From positions 1-29,549 of the forward strand of contig CAZOKM010000012.1 of the NCBI GenBank assembly GCA_964580405.1: a DNA stretch of 29,549 nucleotides, read 5' to 3'. Each line of letters opens with the position of its first letter. The stretch's first letter is position 1. The stretch comes from JAGTRI01 sp964580405 (GTDB lineage: Archaea > Thermoproteota > Bathyarchaeia > Bathyarchaeales > DTEX01). The notes under the pieces were generated by a model. It saw nothing but the letters and a program-made list of their open reading frames with translations, had not been told where the DNA came from and did no database searches. The translations under genes were made by a program, and so were the position numbers. Positions 14,667-22,369 of the stretch are shown piece after piece.

Positions 14667-15623
14667 TTATCCTTCTGCAAAAGACACTATTCCACCAAAT
14701 TGCGTAAGACGCAAACCTGCCGCTGATTCTGCATCAACTATTCTCGTTTTGATGTTTCTGTTTGCAGCGATCTGCATCAGCCTGTGTATTCTATTCTTTT
14801 CGCAGCTGTCCGCAAGATACTTGTCGGTGAGCATCAGGTATTCAATCTTAGGTTTGCCCGATTTGTGCGCTCCAAGGATCAAGCCTTCTATTTCCTTAAG
14901 CGAATATAGCACAATTGCGTCTCGATTCGAAGCATTAAGAAGTTTTTCGAATACATCAATAAGATTTTCACTCTCTTCTGAGGTGGTCTCGCAGATCAAC
15001 TTTCGAAACTCAGAAGTTCTTGTCAGGGCAGCTACTTCAGAAAGTGTGCTTGCAGATCCAGTTGCCTCTGAGAACACTGCCTTGTTTGGGTTTTGAAAGA
15101 GCCATGCATGATGCTTATGAATGTGATCGATGAATTTTTTGGCGTGATTGGTTTTCGAAGGGGATGCAAGTATGATGCTCCTGACACCTTCGTTCAGCGC
15201 AGGTCTCAATGCATTGACGATTGATTCGTGAAAATAATATACGGCTTTTGGATCGCTTCTCACTCCATCGAGCCAGATGGTCCTGTCAAGTTTGACAACT
15301 TCGCTGAATATCTTCCATAAGATAGCTCGATTGCTTTCTAATCCTGTCAGTATTGCGACGGCATAACCACGTCTGAACTTTCTTTTACGCTTCACCATTC
15401 GCATTCTAAATGTATTCACCGAATTCTCAAATGTAAATGTATAGGCTGTTTGGTTCCCATCAGGTTCCTCGTACTTTTTTTGGTGTACCCTCGGTTCAAG
15501 TATTCCCACCAGTTCGCTCATAGGATAGCCAAGCCACCTAGCAGAGCCAGATAGAAATGGTGGTACATTAAACTTTAGTCCCAACGCACAATGCATTATC
15601 AATGTGAGAGTTATGCTGCGCAT
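14667..15623 (-). CDS. Pelota/eRF1-superfamily paralogue with shortened N-terminus
   Basis: Product of 318 residues. From about residue 85 to the end it follows the Pelota/eRF1 domain 2-3 plan. Domain 2 has RRGYAVAILTGLESNRAILWK, a YFHESIVNAL helix, and IILASPSKTNHAKKFIDHI (the position of Pelota's IAGPGFTK strand). Domain 3 has AIVLYSLKEIEGLILGAHKSG, IEYLMLTDKYL, and IKTRIVDAESAAGLRLTQFGGIVS. No GGQ motif is visible, so it should not release peptides, like Pelota. The first 85 residues do not look like Pelota's Sm-like domain 1, so this is not the canonical Dom34. It may be a divergent no-go-decay or ribosome-rescue factor. Codon and base composition are A+T-richer than in the flanking core genes. 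An overlapping upstream reading frame (see findings) leaves the start uncertain. Confidence 0.65.
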   Translation of the reverse strand: MRSITLTLIMHCALGLKFNVPPFLSGSARWLGYPMSELVGILEPRVHQKKYEEPDGNQTAYTFTFENSVNTFRMRMVKRKRKFRRGYAVAILTGLESNRAILWKIFSEVVKLDRTIWLDGVRSDPKAVYYFHESIVNALRPALNEGVRSIILASPSKTNHAKKFIDHIHKHHAWLFQNPNKAVFSEATGSASTLSEVAALTRTSEFRKLICETTSEESENLIDVFEKLLNASNRDAIVLYSLKEIEGLILGAHKSGKPKIEYLMLTDKYLADSCEKNRIHRLMQIAANRNIKTRIVDAESAAGLRLTQFGGIVSFAEG

Positions 15624-15710
15624 TTTTCTGTTACTTGGGCGTCTCCTCTTGTAGCCAACCGAACCTTCATGCGTAAGTCTCCTCGCATTAAACGCGTCAA
15701 TAGTTGTAAA

Positions 15711-15722
15711 ATAATATTTATT
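15711..15722 (-). promoter_or_regulatory. TATA box for the Pelota-like gene
   Basis: On the minus strand AATAAATATTA lies about 90 bp upstream of the ATG at 15623. Transcription from near 15690 would include the short upstream frame with AGGAG in front of it. Confidence 0.4.
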
Positions 15723-15785
15723 GCGTGTACAAGAGGTTTGGTTTATATTATTATTGCGGGATAAACTCTTTCTGAGCTGAGAAGT

Positions 15786-16685
15786 ATGGCTGAAAAAAAC
15801 ATGTATTCTATCAGGAAGATTATTGCCTTAAGCCTATTGTTCGTAATTCTCGGTACAGCGTCCGCGACGTCGATAACTGCATTGATTCCGCCCTTCGTTG
15901 AGAAGCCAAAGTACACGGAGGACATCATACAGGATCCGCTGTGTTATGTTGTTCAAACGGACAAAGACACATACTACATAGGAGACACCGTTAATATTTA
16001 TCTAGTGAATCTCCTTGAGGAAAAAATCTCTTTCAACGACAGCTCATACGGAATACGCATAGAGAAATGGGTGAACGGTGCATGGGAACTCAAGCAAACT
16101 CTGGGAAACTCCTTTCTCACCAGCTACCTCGACCCCGTAGTAAATGTTACTAATAGAGCATGTGTACCTTATAGTTTGGGAGAGAACATCAGCTTAGGCA
16201 GATACAGAGCGGTCTCGATTGGGGAAGTTTCCCAGAATGGGTTCACAATCGCTGTGGAGGCCTATAAAGAATGTGAGGTTAGTGAAGCTCCTCCCCCAGA
16301 CGTGATTGTACTCGCTGTCATAACCGACAAAGATACGTACCATTACGATGACAATTTCACGATAATGATTAGCAGTCAAGAGAACAATTCGGCAATATTT
16401 GGTAATTCCAGCGGAAACATACGCAGTAATTTCAATTTTATCTACCTAAGATTGGATGGATCTTCATGGGTGGAATGCGAAAATAATGTTTTTAATCTCG
16501 GGTTTGAGTCGCTAGGAAATTTAGTACCAGAGGAGAAACTAGTAAATTTCATTTTGTCCTCTAAAATTGCATTAGGCGGCGCAAATCTCGTTTCTGGAAG
16601 GTACAGGATTTTAGTAGAAGGCTGGATTTCTAGTAACGAAAAAACCGTCTTAATTTGGGGGTGTACTGAGTTTACAGTTGAGTGA
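15786..16685 (+). CDS. Secreted protein with two Ig-like beta-sandwich domains
   Basis: Product of 299 residues with a signal peptide (IRKIIALSLLFVILGTASATS) and no further membrane helix, so probably secreted or surface-bound. Two related domains are visible. The first starts VVQTDKDTYYIGDTVNIYLVN and includes EKWVNGAWELK and LGRYRAVSIG. The second starts VITDKDTYHYDDNFTIMISS and includes RLDGSSWVECENN and SGRYRILVEG. This TDKDTY ... W ... GRYR layout resembles bacterial Ig-like domains of the Big_14 kind. Binding partner unknown. The next gene, 14 bp downstream, is a membrane-anchored winged-helix protein, which may sense or control this one. The region is A+T-rich like the preceding gene. 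Confidence 0.7.
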   Translation: MAEKNMYSIRKIIALSLLFVILGTASATSITALIPPFVEKPKYTEDIIQDPLCYVVQTDKDTYYIGDTVNIYLVNLLEEKISFNDSSYGIRIEKWVNGAWELKQTLGNSFLTSYLDPVVNVTNRACVPYSLGENISLGRYRAVSIGEVSQNGFTIAVEAYKECEVSEAPPPDVIVLAVITDKDTYHYDDNFTIMISSQENNSAIFGNSSGNIRSNFNFIYLRLDGSSWVECENNVFNLGFESLGNLVPEEKLVNFILSSKIALGGANLVSGRYRILVEGWISSNEKTVLIWGCTEFTVE

Positions 16686-16699
16686 AGACGCTTTAGGTC

Positions 16700-17188
16700 A
16701 TGTATACCAAAGTAAAAATGCTTAACAGACTGGGGGTGCGTAGGTTGGCTGAAGAGAAACCTGAACAACTGCTGGGCGAGAAGGTCGTCGGAACAACTCT
16801 TGTGGTCTACTTGCACTTGTTGAAGGTGAAGCAAGCTTCGTCACGGCAAGTCTACCAAGAGCTGGGGATGTCCAGCCCCTATCTGGCTGAATACCACCTC
16901 AGCAAGCTCAACCACTTGAAGCTCGTGACCAAAGAGACCGACGGCCTTTACCACGTCCGCCCTACACGGTTCGGACTACTCAACTTCTTCGTCGTAACGG
17001 GAAAATGGATGGTCCCCCGAACGTTCTTCTACACGCTCTTCTTCCTGACCCTAGGAACGTGCCTCCTCTTTACGCTTCCAGAAAAATGGAACATCTTTTC
17101 ATTCGCTTTAATGCTCATCCCAACGTTGGTCAGCATGGTTGAGACCATTTTATTCTACAGGTCCCTTTCCAGAATGACCGAAAGATGA
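16700..17188 (+). CDS. Membrane-anchored winged-helix transcriptional regulator
   Basis: Product of 162 residues. Residues about 32-88 form a winged helix of ArsR type (LHLLKVKQASSRQVYQELGMSSPYLAEYHLSKLNHLKLV, then a wing GLYHVRPT). Two hydrophobic helices follow (about 108-126 and 131-153) and a short basic tail. This is the design of archaeal one-component regulators tethered to the membrane. It has no visible ligand domain. It lies 14 bp after the Ig-like gene on the same strand and may be co-transcribed with it. Start is ATG 16700; an in-frame ATG 18 bases later is possible. Confidence 0.75.
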   Translation: MYTKVKMLNRLGVRRLAEEKPEQLLGEKVVGTTLVVYLHLLKVKQASSRQVYQELGMSSPYLAEYHLSKLNHLKLVTKETDGLYHVRPTRFGLLNFFVVTGKWMVPRTFFYTLFFLTLGTCLLFTLPEKWNIFSFALMLIPTLVSMVETILFYRSLSRMTER

Positions 17189-17241
17189 CAAGAATTTTTC
17201 GTTTATAATTGGAATGAATAAACGCATAAGCGACGTAATAA

Positions 17242-18438
17242 TTATCTTGCGTATTTTTCGGTTACTTCGGCGGCTATCTGCGCCCATTGCCAGAGGCGCT
17301 GGGGCTGGTACCTGACGGTGCTGATGTCCTTCATGTGAATCTCCACAATGCAATTCTTAGCTTTCTCCAGCTTCTCTTCCAAGTCCTTCCACACCTCCGC
17401 AGGGTTCCAGACTGACGTAGCCAGAACCGCGGGGTTGGGTTTCCATGCGAACACGATTTCGTCTCGGATGTTCTCGACTGCCTTGTCGAAGTCGGCGAAG
17501 GGGCTCACGGAGATCTTCCGCAGCCTGGGGATGTTCTTTTTTATGATTTCGACCTTGTGGTGGAGCGGCTCGCAGCACCCGTAATAGTTGAGCCCGAACC
17601 TCCCGTACCAGCGGGCTTCGTGCCTTAGTGCGAACTCCTCGTGCATCGCTGGGGAAGTCGCGGCGAAGATCTGTGCTGCCCCCACGCCCCACGCCTTCAT
17701 CGGTGGGTCCTGCAGGAGCCCAAGCTGCTCGTACTGGTCCAGCCTGCTGAGCCACGCGTCCACCAGCCTGTCGACGATGGCGTGCACGTAGTCGGGCCTT
17801 CGGAACATGTCCACCATGACCTCCTTGACTCCCGTCCACCGAACGATGTCGTCCCACGGATTGAACCAGAAGCACCATTCGCTTCCGCGCTTGTACGCGG
17901 GCCACCCGTGCTTCTTTACGGGCAGGACGCCGTCGAAGATTTCGCACCTCGCCTGGTACTCTTCGTCAGTTCGTTCCTTGTCGAAGGACACCTTGGGCGT
18001 CTTTATCTTCTCTATGTCCTCTTCGTTCTTGATTTGGATGTGGAAGTGGCGGGACACTATGTCGCTGTTCGCGTCCGTCCGGGCGACGTCGACCTGCTCG
18101 GTGATTCCGAAGCCCGTGTCGTTGACGCACAGGGGCTGCTCGACGAAGGGCTCGATTATCATGTCGCCCTGCAGGTGGCTCCACTGGTAAAGCGTGCGCC
18201 GCAAGTCTGCCTCGATGCCTTGACAAAAAGAGTCCCTCGTCCTGAGCCTGAGCTCGCCGTTGACGTCCATCTCGTGCCACGGGAGCTCGTAAATGTGAAC
18301 AACGGGCTTCGCCTTTTCGAGGTTGTCTATTCTTCTGCGTTGTTCCCTTCGCTGATCGTTCACGGGCAAGGCAGCAATCTTGGCGACCTGTCCCCCGAGC
18401 TCGCGTAGAACGACCTTGTCCTTTTTCGAGATGTCCAA
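17242..18438 (-). CDS. Uroporphyrinogen decarboxylase-fold protein, possible corrinoid-dependent methyltransferase
   Basis: Product of 398 residues with the URO-D/MtaA TIM-barrel pattern, mainly in the C-terminal half: MKAWGVGAAQIFAATSPAMHEEFALRHE, then YYGCCEPLHHKVEIIKKNIPRLRKISVSPFADF (a metal-ligand-rich segment with C288, C289, E290, H293, H294), and CIVEIHMKDISTVRYQPQRLWQW. In methanogens such proteins transfer methyl groups between corrinoid proteins and a thiol or folate carrier; true haem-synthesis URO-D differs in the N-terminus. No corrinoid protein or haem gene is nearby, so the substrate is unknown. TTG 18438 is chosen for the GAGGG Shine-Dalgarno about 7 bases upstream. Confidence 0.8.
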   Translation of the reverse strand: MDISKKDKVVLRELGGQVAKIAALPVNDQRREQRRRIDNLEKAKPVVHIYELPWHEMDVNGELRLRTRDSFCQGIEADLRRTLYQWSHLQGDMIIEPFVEQPLCVNDTGFGITEQVDVARTDANSDIVSRHFHIQIKNEEDIEKIKTPKVSFDKERTDEEYQARCEIFDGVLPVKKHGWPAYKRGSEWCFWFNPWDDIVRWTGVKEVMVDMFRRPDYVHAIVDRLVDAWLSRLDQYEQLGLLQDPPMKAWGVGAAQIFAATSPAMHEEFALRHEARWYGRFGLNYYGCCEPLHHKVEIIKKNIPRLRKISVSPFADFDKAVENIRDEIVFAWKPNPAVLATSVWNPAEVWKDLEEKLEKAKNCIVEIHMKDISTVRYQPQRLWQWAQIAAEVTEKYAR

Positions 18439-18470
18439 CGCAGTTCCCTCATTTCAGATAATCCATGCCT

Positions 18471-18486
18471 AGATAAATAAAATTTT
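18471..18486 (-). promoter_or_regulatory. TATA box for the URO-D-like gene
   Basis: On the minus strand AAAATTTTATTTATCT lies about 33-48 bp before the TTG start, giving a very short leader. Confidence 0.4.
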
Positions 18487-18638
18487 CACGGCTTCTTTCT
18501 CTCTAAACAGCATTAACGAAAAAGGAAAAACCATTTTGCCTAGGGATTTTTGAACAATCGAATGAACTCATCCAGCAATATTTTCAAGTTGATGCGGTCG
18601 TTTTCCGGATATATGAAGAGGGTTCTCGTTCAGCGAGT

Positions 18639-18649
18639 AGCTTAAATAC
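18639..18649 (+). promoter_or_regulatory. TATA box for eL38
   Basis: AGCTTAAATAC about 41 bp before the eL38 start codon; the GGAGG Shine-Dalgarno (18676-18680) falls just after the predicted transcript start. The rest of the gap 18439-18638 holds nothing recognisable. Confidence 0.5.
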
Positions 18650-18689
18650 GATGTGAAGCGTGTGTAGTGTTTGTTGGAGGCTGGTTTTA

Positions 18690-18884
18690 GTGCCCGTTGA
18701 GGTTTTGGACGTCGACGAGTTCGTGCGCTTGTCCGAGAAGGCGGGGCAGTGCCTCGTGAAGAAGACGAAGAAGGAGACGAAGCTGAAGCTGAGGACAAGG
18801 AAAGAACTGTACACAATGAAGGTTGACCCCCAGAAGGTGGACGAGGTCCTCAAGAAGCTGAAGTGCGAAACAACCGAAGCCTAA
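18690..18884 (+). CDS. rpl38e: 50S ribosomal protein eL38
   Basis: Archaeal/eukaryotic large-subunit protein of 64 residues, found in only part of the archaea. GTG 18690 gives the family N-terminus MPVEVLDVDEFVRLSEKA; GGAGG lies 9 bases upstream, and a longer in-frame start at 18660 would lie before the Shine-Dalgarno and is rejected. The middle KLKLRTRKELYTMKVDPQKVDEVLKKL is diagnostic. Its stop codon overlaps that of the convergent kinase gene (CTAA). Confidence 0.92.
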   Translation: MPVEVLDVDEFVRLSEKAGQCLVKKTKKETKLKLRTRKELYTMKVDPQKVDEVLKKLKCETTEA

Positions 18885-19642
18885 AACACGATTTTCAATA
18901 CTGCCTCGAAGCTGCTCCGCGTCCGGTCTTCCTTATATCTTCTCAGTGCTCCGAGGAGAAGAGCCGAATCCACGTCAACAACCTTTTCCCTCACAACCTC
19001 GGCAACTGAGCTACGCACAAACAGGTAGTGGCACACCGAGGTCACATTCGACACCCTCCTCCCGACGCTGGCCGACTCAAAGTCCAAGATGCACACTCTT
19101 CCGTTGTCACGCACGAGGATGTGCTTCTGGGCGTTGCTGAGCTCCCCGTGGTCCACGCTCGCTTCATCGAGCCTCCAGCACTGCTCAAGAACCTCGTTCA
19201 GGACGTTCTTCGCGGTAAACAGAGATTTCTTGGTCGCTTTAAGGCCTTCAATCCACTTTGGAAAAGGCGACCCGTCCACGTATTCCATCAGCAGAATATT
19301 TTCTGAGCATCCTATCAGCTTCGGGCCGACGCCGACGGAGTTCGCCTTCGCCAGAACCTCAGCCTCGTGGCCCATGCCCTCCCTGCCCGAGTCTGTCCTC
19401 CGAACCTTCACCGCCGCGAGCTCCACCTTGGTTTTGGCTAGGATGACGACGCCGACGTAGCCCTTGCCCAAGACTTGAACGTTGTTAATCGTTTTATTCC
19501 CTGTGAAAGAAAGGGCTTCCACGCTGAGTCCCTCCATCTCGGACAGCCTCTTTCCAAATTCCTCAGAGTCGAACCTCGGGTAACAGACGATGCGCCTGAA
19601 GCCCCGCTCCTCGAGGCTGCCCAGCGGAACGAACTCAGACAT
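18881..19642 (-). CDS. Predicted archaeal Ser/Thr protein kinase-like protein (COG2112 type)
   Basis: Product of 253 residues with a small kinase fold. Glycine-rich loop GKGYVGVV at 59-66, ATP lysine K79 in AAVKVRR, a helix C-type glutamate E93, hinge LLMEYVDGSPFP, catalytic loop HGELSNAQKHILV at 165-177, and DFESAS at 187-192 for the DFG position. The catalytic Asp of HRD appears as Glu167 and the usual Asn as Gln172, so the activity may be altered. It sits 4 bp after cca on the same strand, in a thpR-cca-kinase operon, which suggests a role in tRNA maturation or RNA repair. Substrate unknown. Confidence 0.8.
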   Translation of the reverse strand: MSEFVPLGSLEERGFRRIVCYPRFDSEEFGKRLSEMEGLSVEALSFTGNKTINNVQVLGKGYVGVVILAKTKVELAAVKVRRTDSGREGMGHEAEVLAKANSVGVGPKLIGCSENILLMEYVDGSPFPKWIEGLKATKKSLFTAKNVLNEVLEQCWRLDEASVDHGELSNAQKHILVRDNGRVCILDFESASVGRRVSNVTSVCHYLFVRSSVAEVVREKVVDVDSALLLGALRRYKEDRTRSSFEAVLKIVF

Positions 19643-19646
19643 CGGT

Positions 19647-21077
19647 TCACCGCAGCCAACTCGGCTTGCCGGCGAGGAACACGGTAAGGAACGCGCTGAA
19701 GCCGCGGTTGCGCCGATAGAAGCCCTTTACCTCATCGTCAACCAATATCTCGAAGCCTGAAGAGAGAACTTCCGAGACCTGACCTGCCAGCCCCAAGCCC
19801 TTGCCGCCGTCCTTGAGCTTTTTGCGCAGCATCTCAGCGACGTCCGTGTGCCTTCTTCGCCTGTCGACGATCCACCTGTCACCTTCGACCCGCGGACCCG
19901 ACAGCACTTCCCTGGACCTTGCGTGCTTCGCCAGAAACTTCTCGCAGTCCTCCCTCTTGGAAACGGGCGGACCAAAGTGCCTCTCGATTAATGGAAGGTA
20001 ACGGGAAGCCAGCTCGAACACGAAGATGTCCACGGTTTTCTCGTCGCTCCAAACCTCGTCTCGGACAACGCTGAAACCGTTCGCAGAAACCACCTTCGCC
20101 AGCGCCTTCTGGGACCTGTACAGCTGCCCCCAGAGCACGTCGGGCACAGCCTCGGCGCACGAAGTCTTGAGCAGGACCAGCGTCGTCCCCCTTGATTCCA
20201 AAGTTCGGCGAAAGTCGTTGAAAGAAAGGGGTTCAACGGGTTCGGGGTAGAAGAACTCGTACTTCGGAGCCTCTAGGAACCGCCTCGAAGCCGCCACGAA
20301 TTCAAAGAGTCTATCCGTCCTAACAGCGGAGGCGACGTTCCTTTCCCTGTCAACGGGGTCCACAACAACCAGAGGCTCAGGGAAAGCCTCCCGAATTTCG
20401 TCACGTTTTCCTCCGTAATGGTCCTCCAAGTCGATGACGGTCGTTTCTTTCCAGTCCGCCGCAGCCTCGAGAACCTTAACGAAACCACCGTAATGTAGGA
20501 CGAGGAGCTCGCACAGGTAACCGCTGAAGCCACCGACCTTGATTTCCGCCCCGTAGACGCCTACGCCCCGCATGAACCTCTTCAGCAGGCGGACCTCCTC
20601 CGCGACTCCGCCGGACAGGCGCTCCTTGACGTACACGGTGTGGAACGGCGTCCTGTCCACCGACGACTCAGCCTGCCCCGCGGACCCGACCCTGAAGCAC
20701 GGAACAAAATCTACCGTGAAGCCTCCGACCTTAGCTTCCACGTACGGGTGCTCAGCGTAAGCCTCCAGAAAATCCTTTCCAGCGACCTTTTTAGCGACAT
20801 CCAAGACCTTCGCGAAGGCTTCTCTACCAAGACCCTTGGGCACTAAAACGAACAGGTCAACGTCCTTCTCGTCAGCCAACCACGTGCCCTTCGCAATTGA
20901 GCCCTCAACCTGAGCTTCAGCCTCCAGCCCAGCCTCGTTGAGCTCCCGCTGAAGCCTCGCCGTCAGCCGCTTCGAGAACCGCTCAGTCTTTTCCTTTTCC
21001 TCGGCGCTGGGAGTAGCCTTCCTGAGCACCTGCTTGCAGATTCTCTGGATTTCCGCACGATTTCCGCTCAAGTTCAA
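19647..21077 (-). CDS. cca: CCA-adding tRNA nucleotidyltransferase, class I (archaeal)
   Basis: Adds or repairs the CCA end of tRNAs from CTP and ATP without a template. The 476-residue protein has the nucleotidyltransferase signature EGSIAKGTWLADEKDVDLFVLVP with G59-S60 and metal ligands D72 and D74, and the third Asp D123 in TVDFVPCF. Central conserved segments are RTPFHTVYV, EEVRLLKRFMRGVGVYG and GGFSGYLCELLVLHYGGF. The C-terminal half is the archaeal tRNA-binding part. The start is TTG 21077. It lies between thpR (33 bp upstream) and the kinase gene (4 bp downstream). Confidence 0.95.
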   Translation of the reverse strand: MNLSGNRAEIQRICKQVLRKATPSAEEKEKTERFSKRLTARLQRELNEAGLEAEAQVEGSIAKGTWLADEKDVDLFVLVPKGLGREAFAKVLDVAKKVAGKDFLEAYAEHPYVEAKVGGFTVDFVPCFRVGSAGQAESSVDRTPFHTVYVKERLSGGVAEEVRLLKRFMRGVGVYGAEIKVGGFSGYLCELLVLHYGGFVKVLEAAADWKETTVIDLEDHYGGKRDEIREAFPEPLVVVDPVDRERNVASAVRTDRLFEFVAASRRFLEAPKYEFFYPEPVEPLSFNDFRRTLESRGTTLVLLKTSCAEAVPDVLWGQLYRSQKALAKVVSANGFSVVRDEVWSDEKTVDIFVFELASRYLPLIERHFGPPVSKREDCEKFLAKHARSREVLSGPRVEGDRWIVDRRRRHTDVAEMLRKKLKDGGKGLGLAGQVSEVLSSGFEILVDDEVKGFYRRNRGFSAFLTVFLAGKPSWLR

Positions 21078-21110
21078 ACATCGTCCTGTTCCGAAGCTCA
21101 GCTTATTTTA

Positions 21111-21677
21111 TCAGGTTTTGTGGCAGGTTTCGCGTAGAACCGAGTAGATCGGTCCCTGAGGCGTGAGGACGCTTCTTTTAAGTCGTAGACACTCAGCCTT
21201 GACCGTGCCGAACTCGAAGCCTTCTAGGGTTCTAAGTTGCTCAGCCAGGGCGTCCCTGTTCCTGCCCGTCCTGACGCGGGCGACCGTCAAGTGGGGACTA
21301 AACCCCTTGCTGTCGGGGGTGAACCCGAGCGCCTGCAGCCTGGGCTCCAGCTGGTCGAAGATGGCCCTAAGCTCGTTAGCGCCTTCTCGTATGCCCGTCC
21401 AGACGACGCTGATGTGCCTCGGGTTCGGGAACACGCCCACGCCCTTGACGTTGACTTCGAACGGATGGAACTGAACCTGCCCCATTTCATTATGGATTTT
21501 ATCCACCATCTCCGCCGTTACATCGCCGAGGAACCTCAATGTGATGTGGATGTTCTCGGGCTTGACGATCTTGAGGTCCGCGTCAGTCCCCAGCAAAACG
21601 TCTTGCACTTTGGCGAGGTTCCTCAAGACAGATGCTTCCCCGATGTCGAACGCGATGAAACTGCGAATCAACTCCAT
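21111..21677 (-). CDS. thpR: RNA 2',3'-cyclic phosphodiesterase (2H family)
   Basis: Hydrolyses 2',3'-cyclic phosphate RNA ends and can make 2'-5' linkages in vitro. The 188-residue product has both catalytic HxT motifs, HITLRFLGD near residue 45 and HLTVARV near residue 128, and the N-terminus RSFIAFDIG typical of the family. ATG 21677. It is first in the thpR-cca-kinase operon; pairing with cca is common in archaea and links it to tRNA end processing. Confidence 0.94.
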   Translation of the reverse strand: MELIRSFIAFDIGEASVLRNLAKVQDVLLGTDADLKIVKPENIHITLRFLGDVTAEMVDKIHNEMGQVQFHPFEVNVKGVGVFPNPRHISVVWTGIREGANELRAIFDQLEPRLQALGFTPDSKGFSPHLTVARVRTGRNRDALAEQLRTLEGFEFGTVKAECLRLKRSVLTPQGPIYSVLRETCHKT

Positions 21678-21745
21678 GCCTGACCAGATCCTGCCTCGTA
21701 ACGACCCGTCGAATAATACGTAACCGAGGACTGCGTATATTAAAA

Positions 21746-21756
21746 TTTATTATACC
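21746..21756 (+). promoter_or_regulatory. TATA box in the divergent thpR / UPF0200 region
   Basis: TTTATTATACC about 45-55 bp before the UPF0200 start. The surrounding AATAAATTTTAATATA can also be read on the other strand, and GTATTATTCG (near 21715) may serve thpR. The 122-bp gap therefore carries promoters in both directions. Confidence 0.45.
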
Positions 21757-21799
21757 TTGCACACTATGATACCCAACAAAACCGTAAACATCTAAAAGG

Positions 21800-22369
21800 G
21801 TGCTGAAGGGCAAAGTGGCGCAGAAAATCGTCATCGGCGTGACAGGGATGCCCGGCGCGGGCAAAGACGCCGTCCGAGAGGTCTTCCGCGAGCTCGGCTA
21901 CCCAATCGTGACCATGGGCGACGAGGTCAGGGCAGAAGCTGAAAGGAAGGGGCTGCCGCCAACGCCGGAGAACCTCGGCGAAACGATGCTCAGGCTTAGA
22001 GCGGAGGAAGGCCCCACAGTACTAGCGAAAAGGTGTATACTAAAAATCGAAGCCCAAAACTCAAGGACAGTGGTAGTCGACGGCATCCGAAGCCCCGACG
22101 AGGTGGCGGAGTTCAGAAAGAGCTACCCGAGTATGAAGGTCATCGCGGTGCATGCGTCGCCCGAGACGAGATTCAAGCGGCTGGTCAGGAGGAGCAGGAG
22201 CGACGACCCTGACGACCGGGCGACCTTCGATGATCGGGATAGGCGCGAGCTCGGCGTCGGACTAGGCAATGTTATCGCGTCGGCCGACGTCATGGTCGTC
22301 AACGAAGGAAACAAGGAAGCCTTCAAGCAGAGGCTGCGGAAGATACTCAGCAGGGAGCTCAGTCTATGA
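21800..22369 (+). CDS. UPF0200 family P-loop kinase, dephospho-CoA kinase-like
   Basis: Product of 189 residues (184 if GTG 21815 is used). It is a nucleotide-kinase fold: Walker A GMPGAGKD, then GYPIVTMGDEVRAEAERKGLPPTPENLG, and VVVDGIRSPDEVAEFR. These segments define the archaeal UPF0200 family, which resembles dephospho-CoA and adenylate kinases but has no agreed substrate. The GTG 21800 start is the one nearest the promoter. The stop overlaps the next start by 4 bases (ATGA), so it is coupled to the UPF0201 gene. Confidence 0.88.
   Translation: MLKGKVAQKIVIGVTGMPGAGKDAVREVFRELGYPIVTMGDEVRAEAERKGLPPTPENLGETMLRLRAEEGPTVLAKRCILKIEAQNSRTVVVDGIRSPDEVAEFRKSYPSMKVIAVHASPETRFKRLVRRSRSDDPDDRATFDDRDRRELGVGLGNVIASADVMVVNEGNKEAFKQRLRKILSRELSL

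Noticed and set aside
14544..14726. Short hydrophobic plus-strand frame in the A+T-rich gap
   Set aside because: It starts in A+T-rich spacer, has no Shine-Dalgarno and overlaps the end of the Pelota-like gene on the other strand.
17641..18408. Long plus-strand frame opposite the URO-D-like gene
   Set aside because: It is an antisense shadow in G+C-rich coding sequence, and the minus-strand product has clear family motifs.
18568..18853. Minus-strand frames opposite eL38
   Set aside because: Low-complexity Ser/Phe runs with no family features, opposite a certain ribosomal gene.
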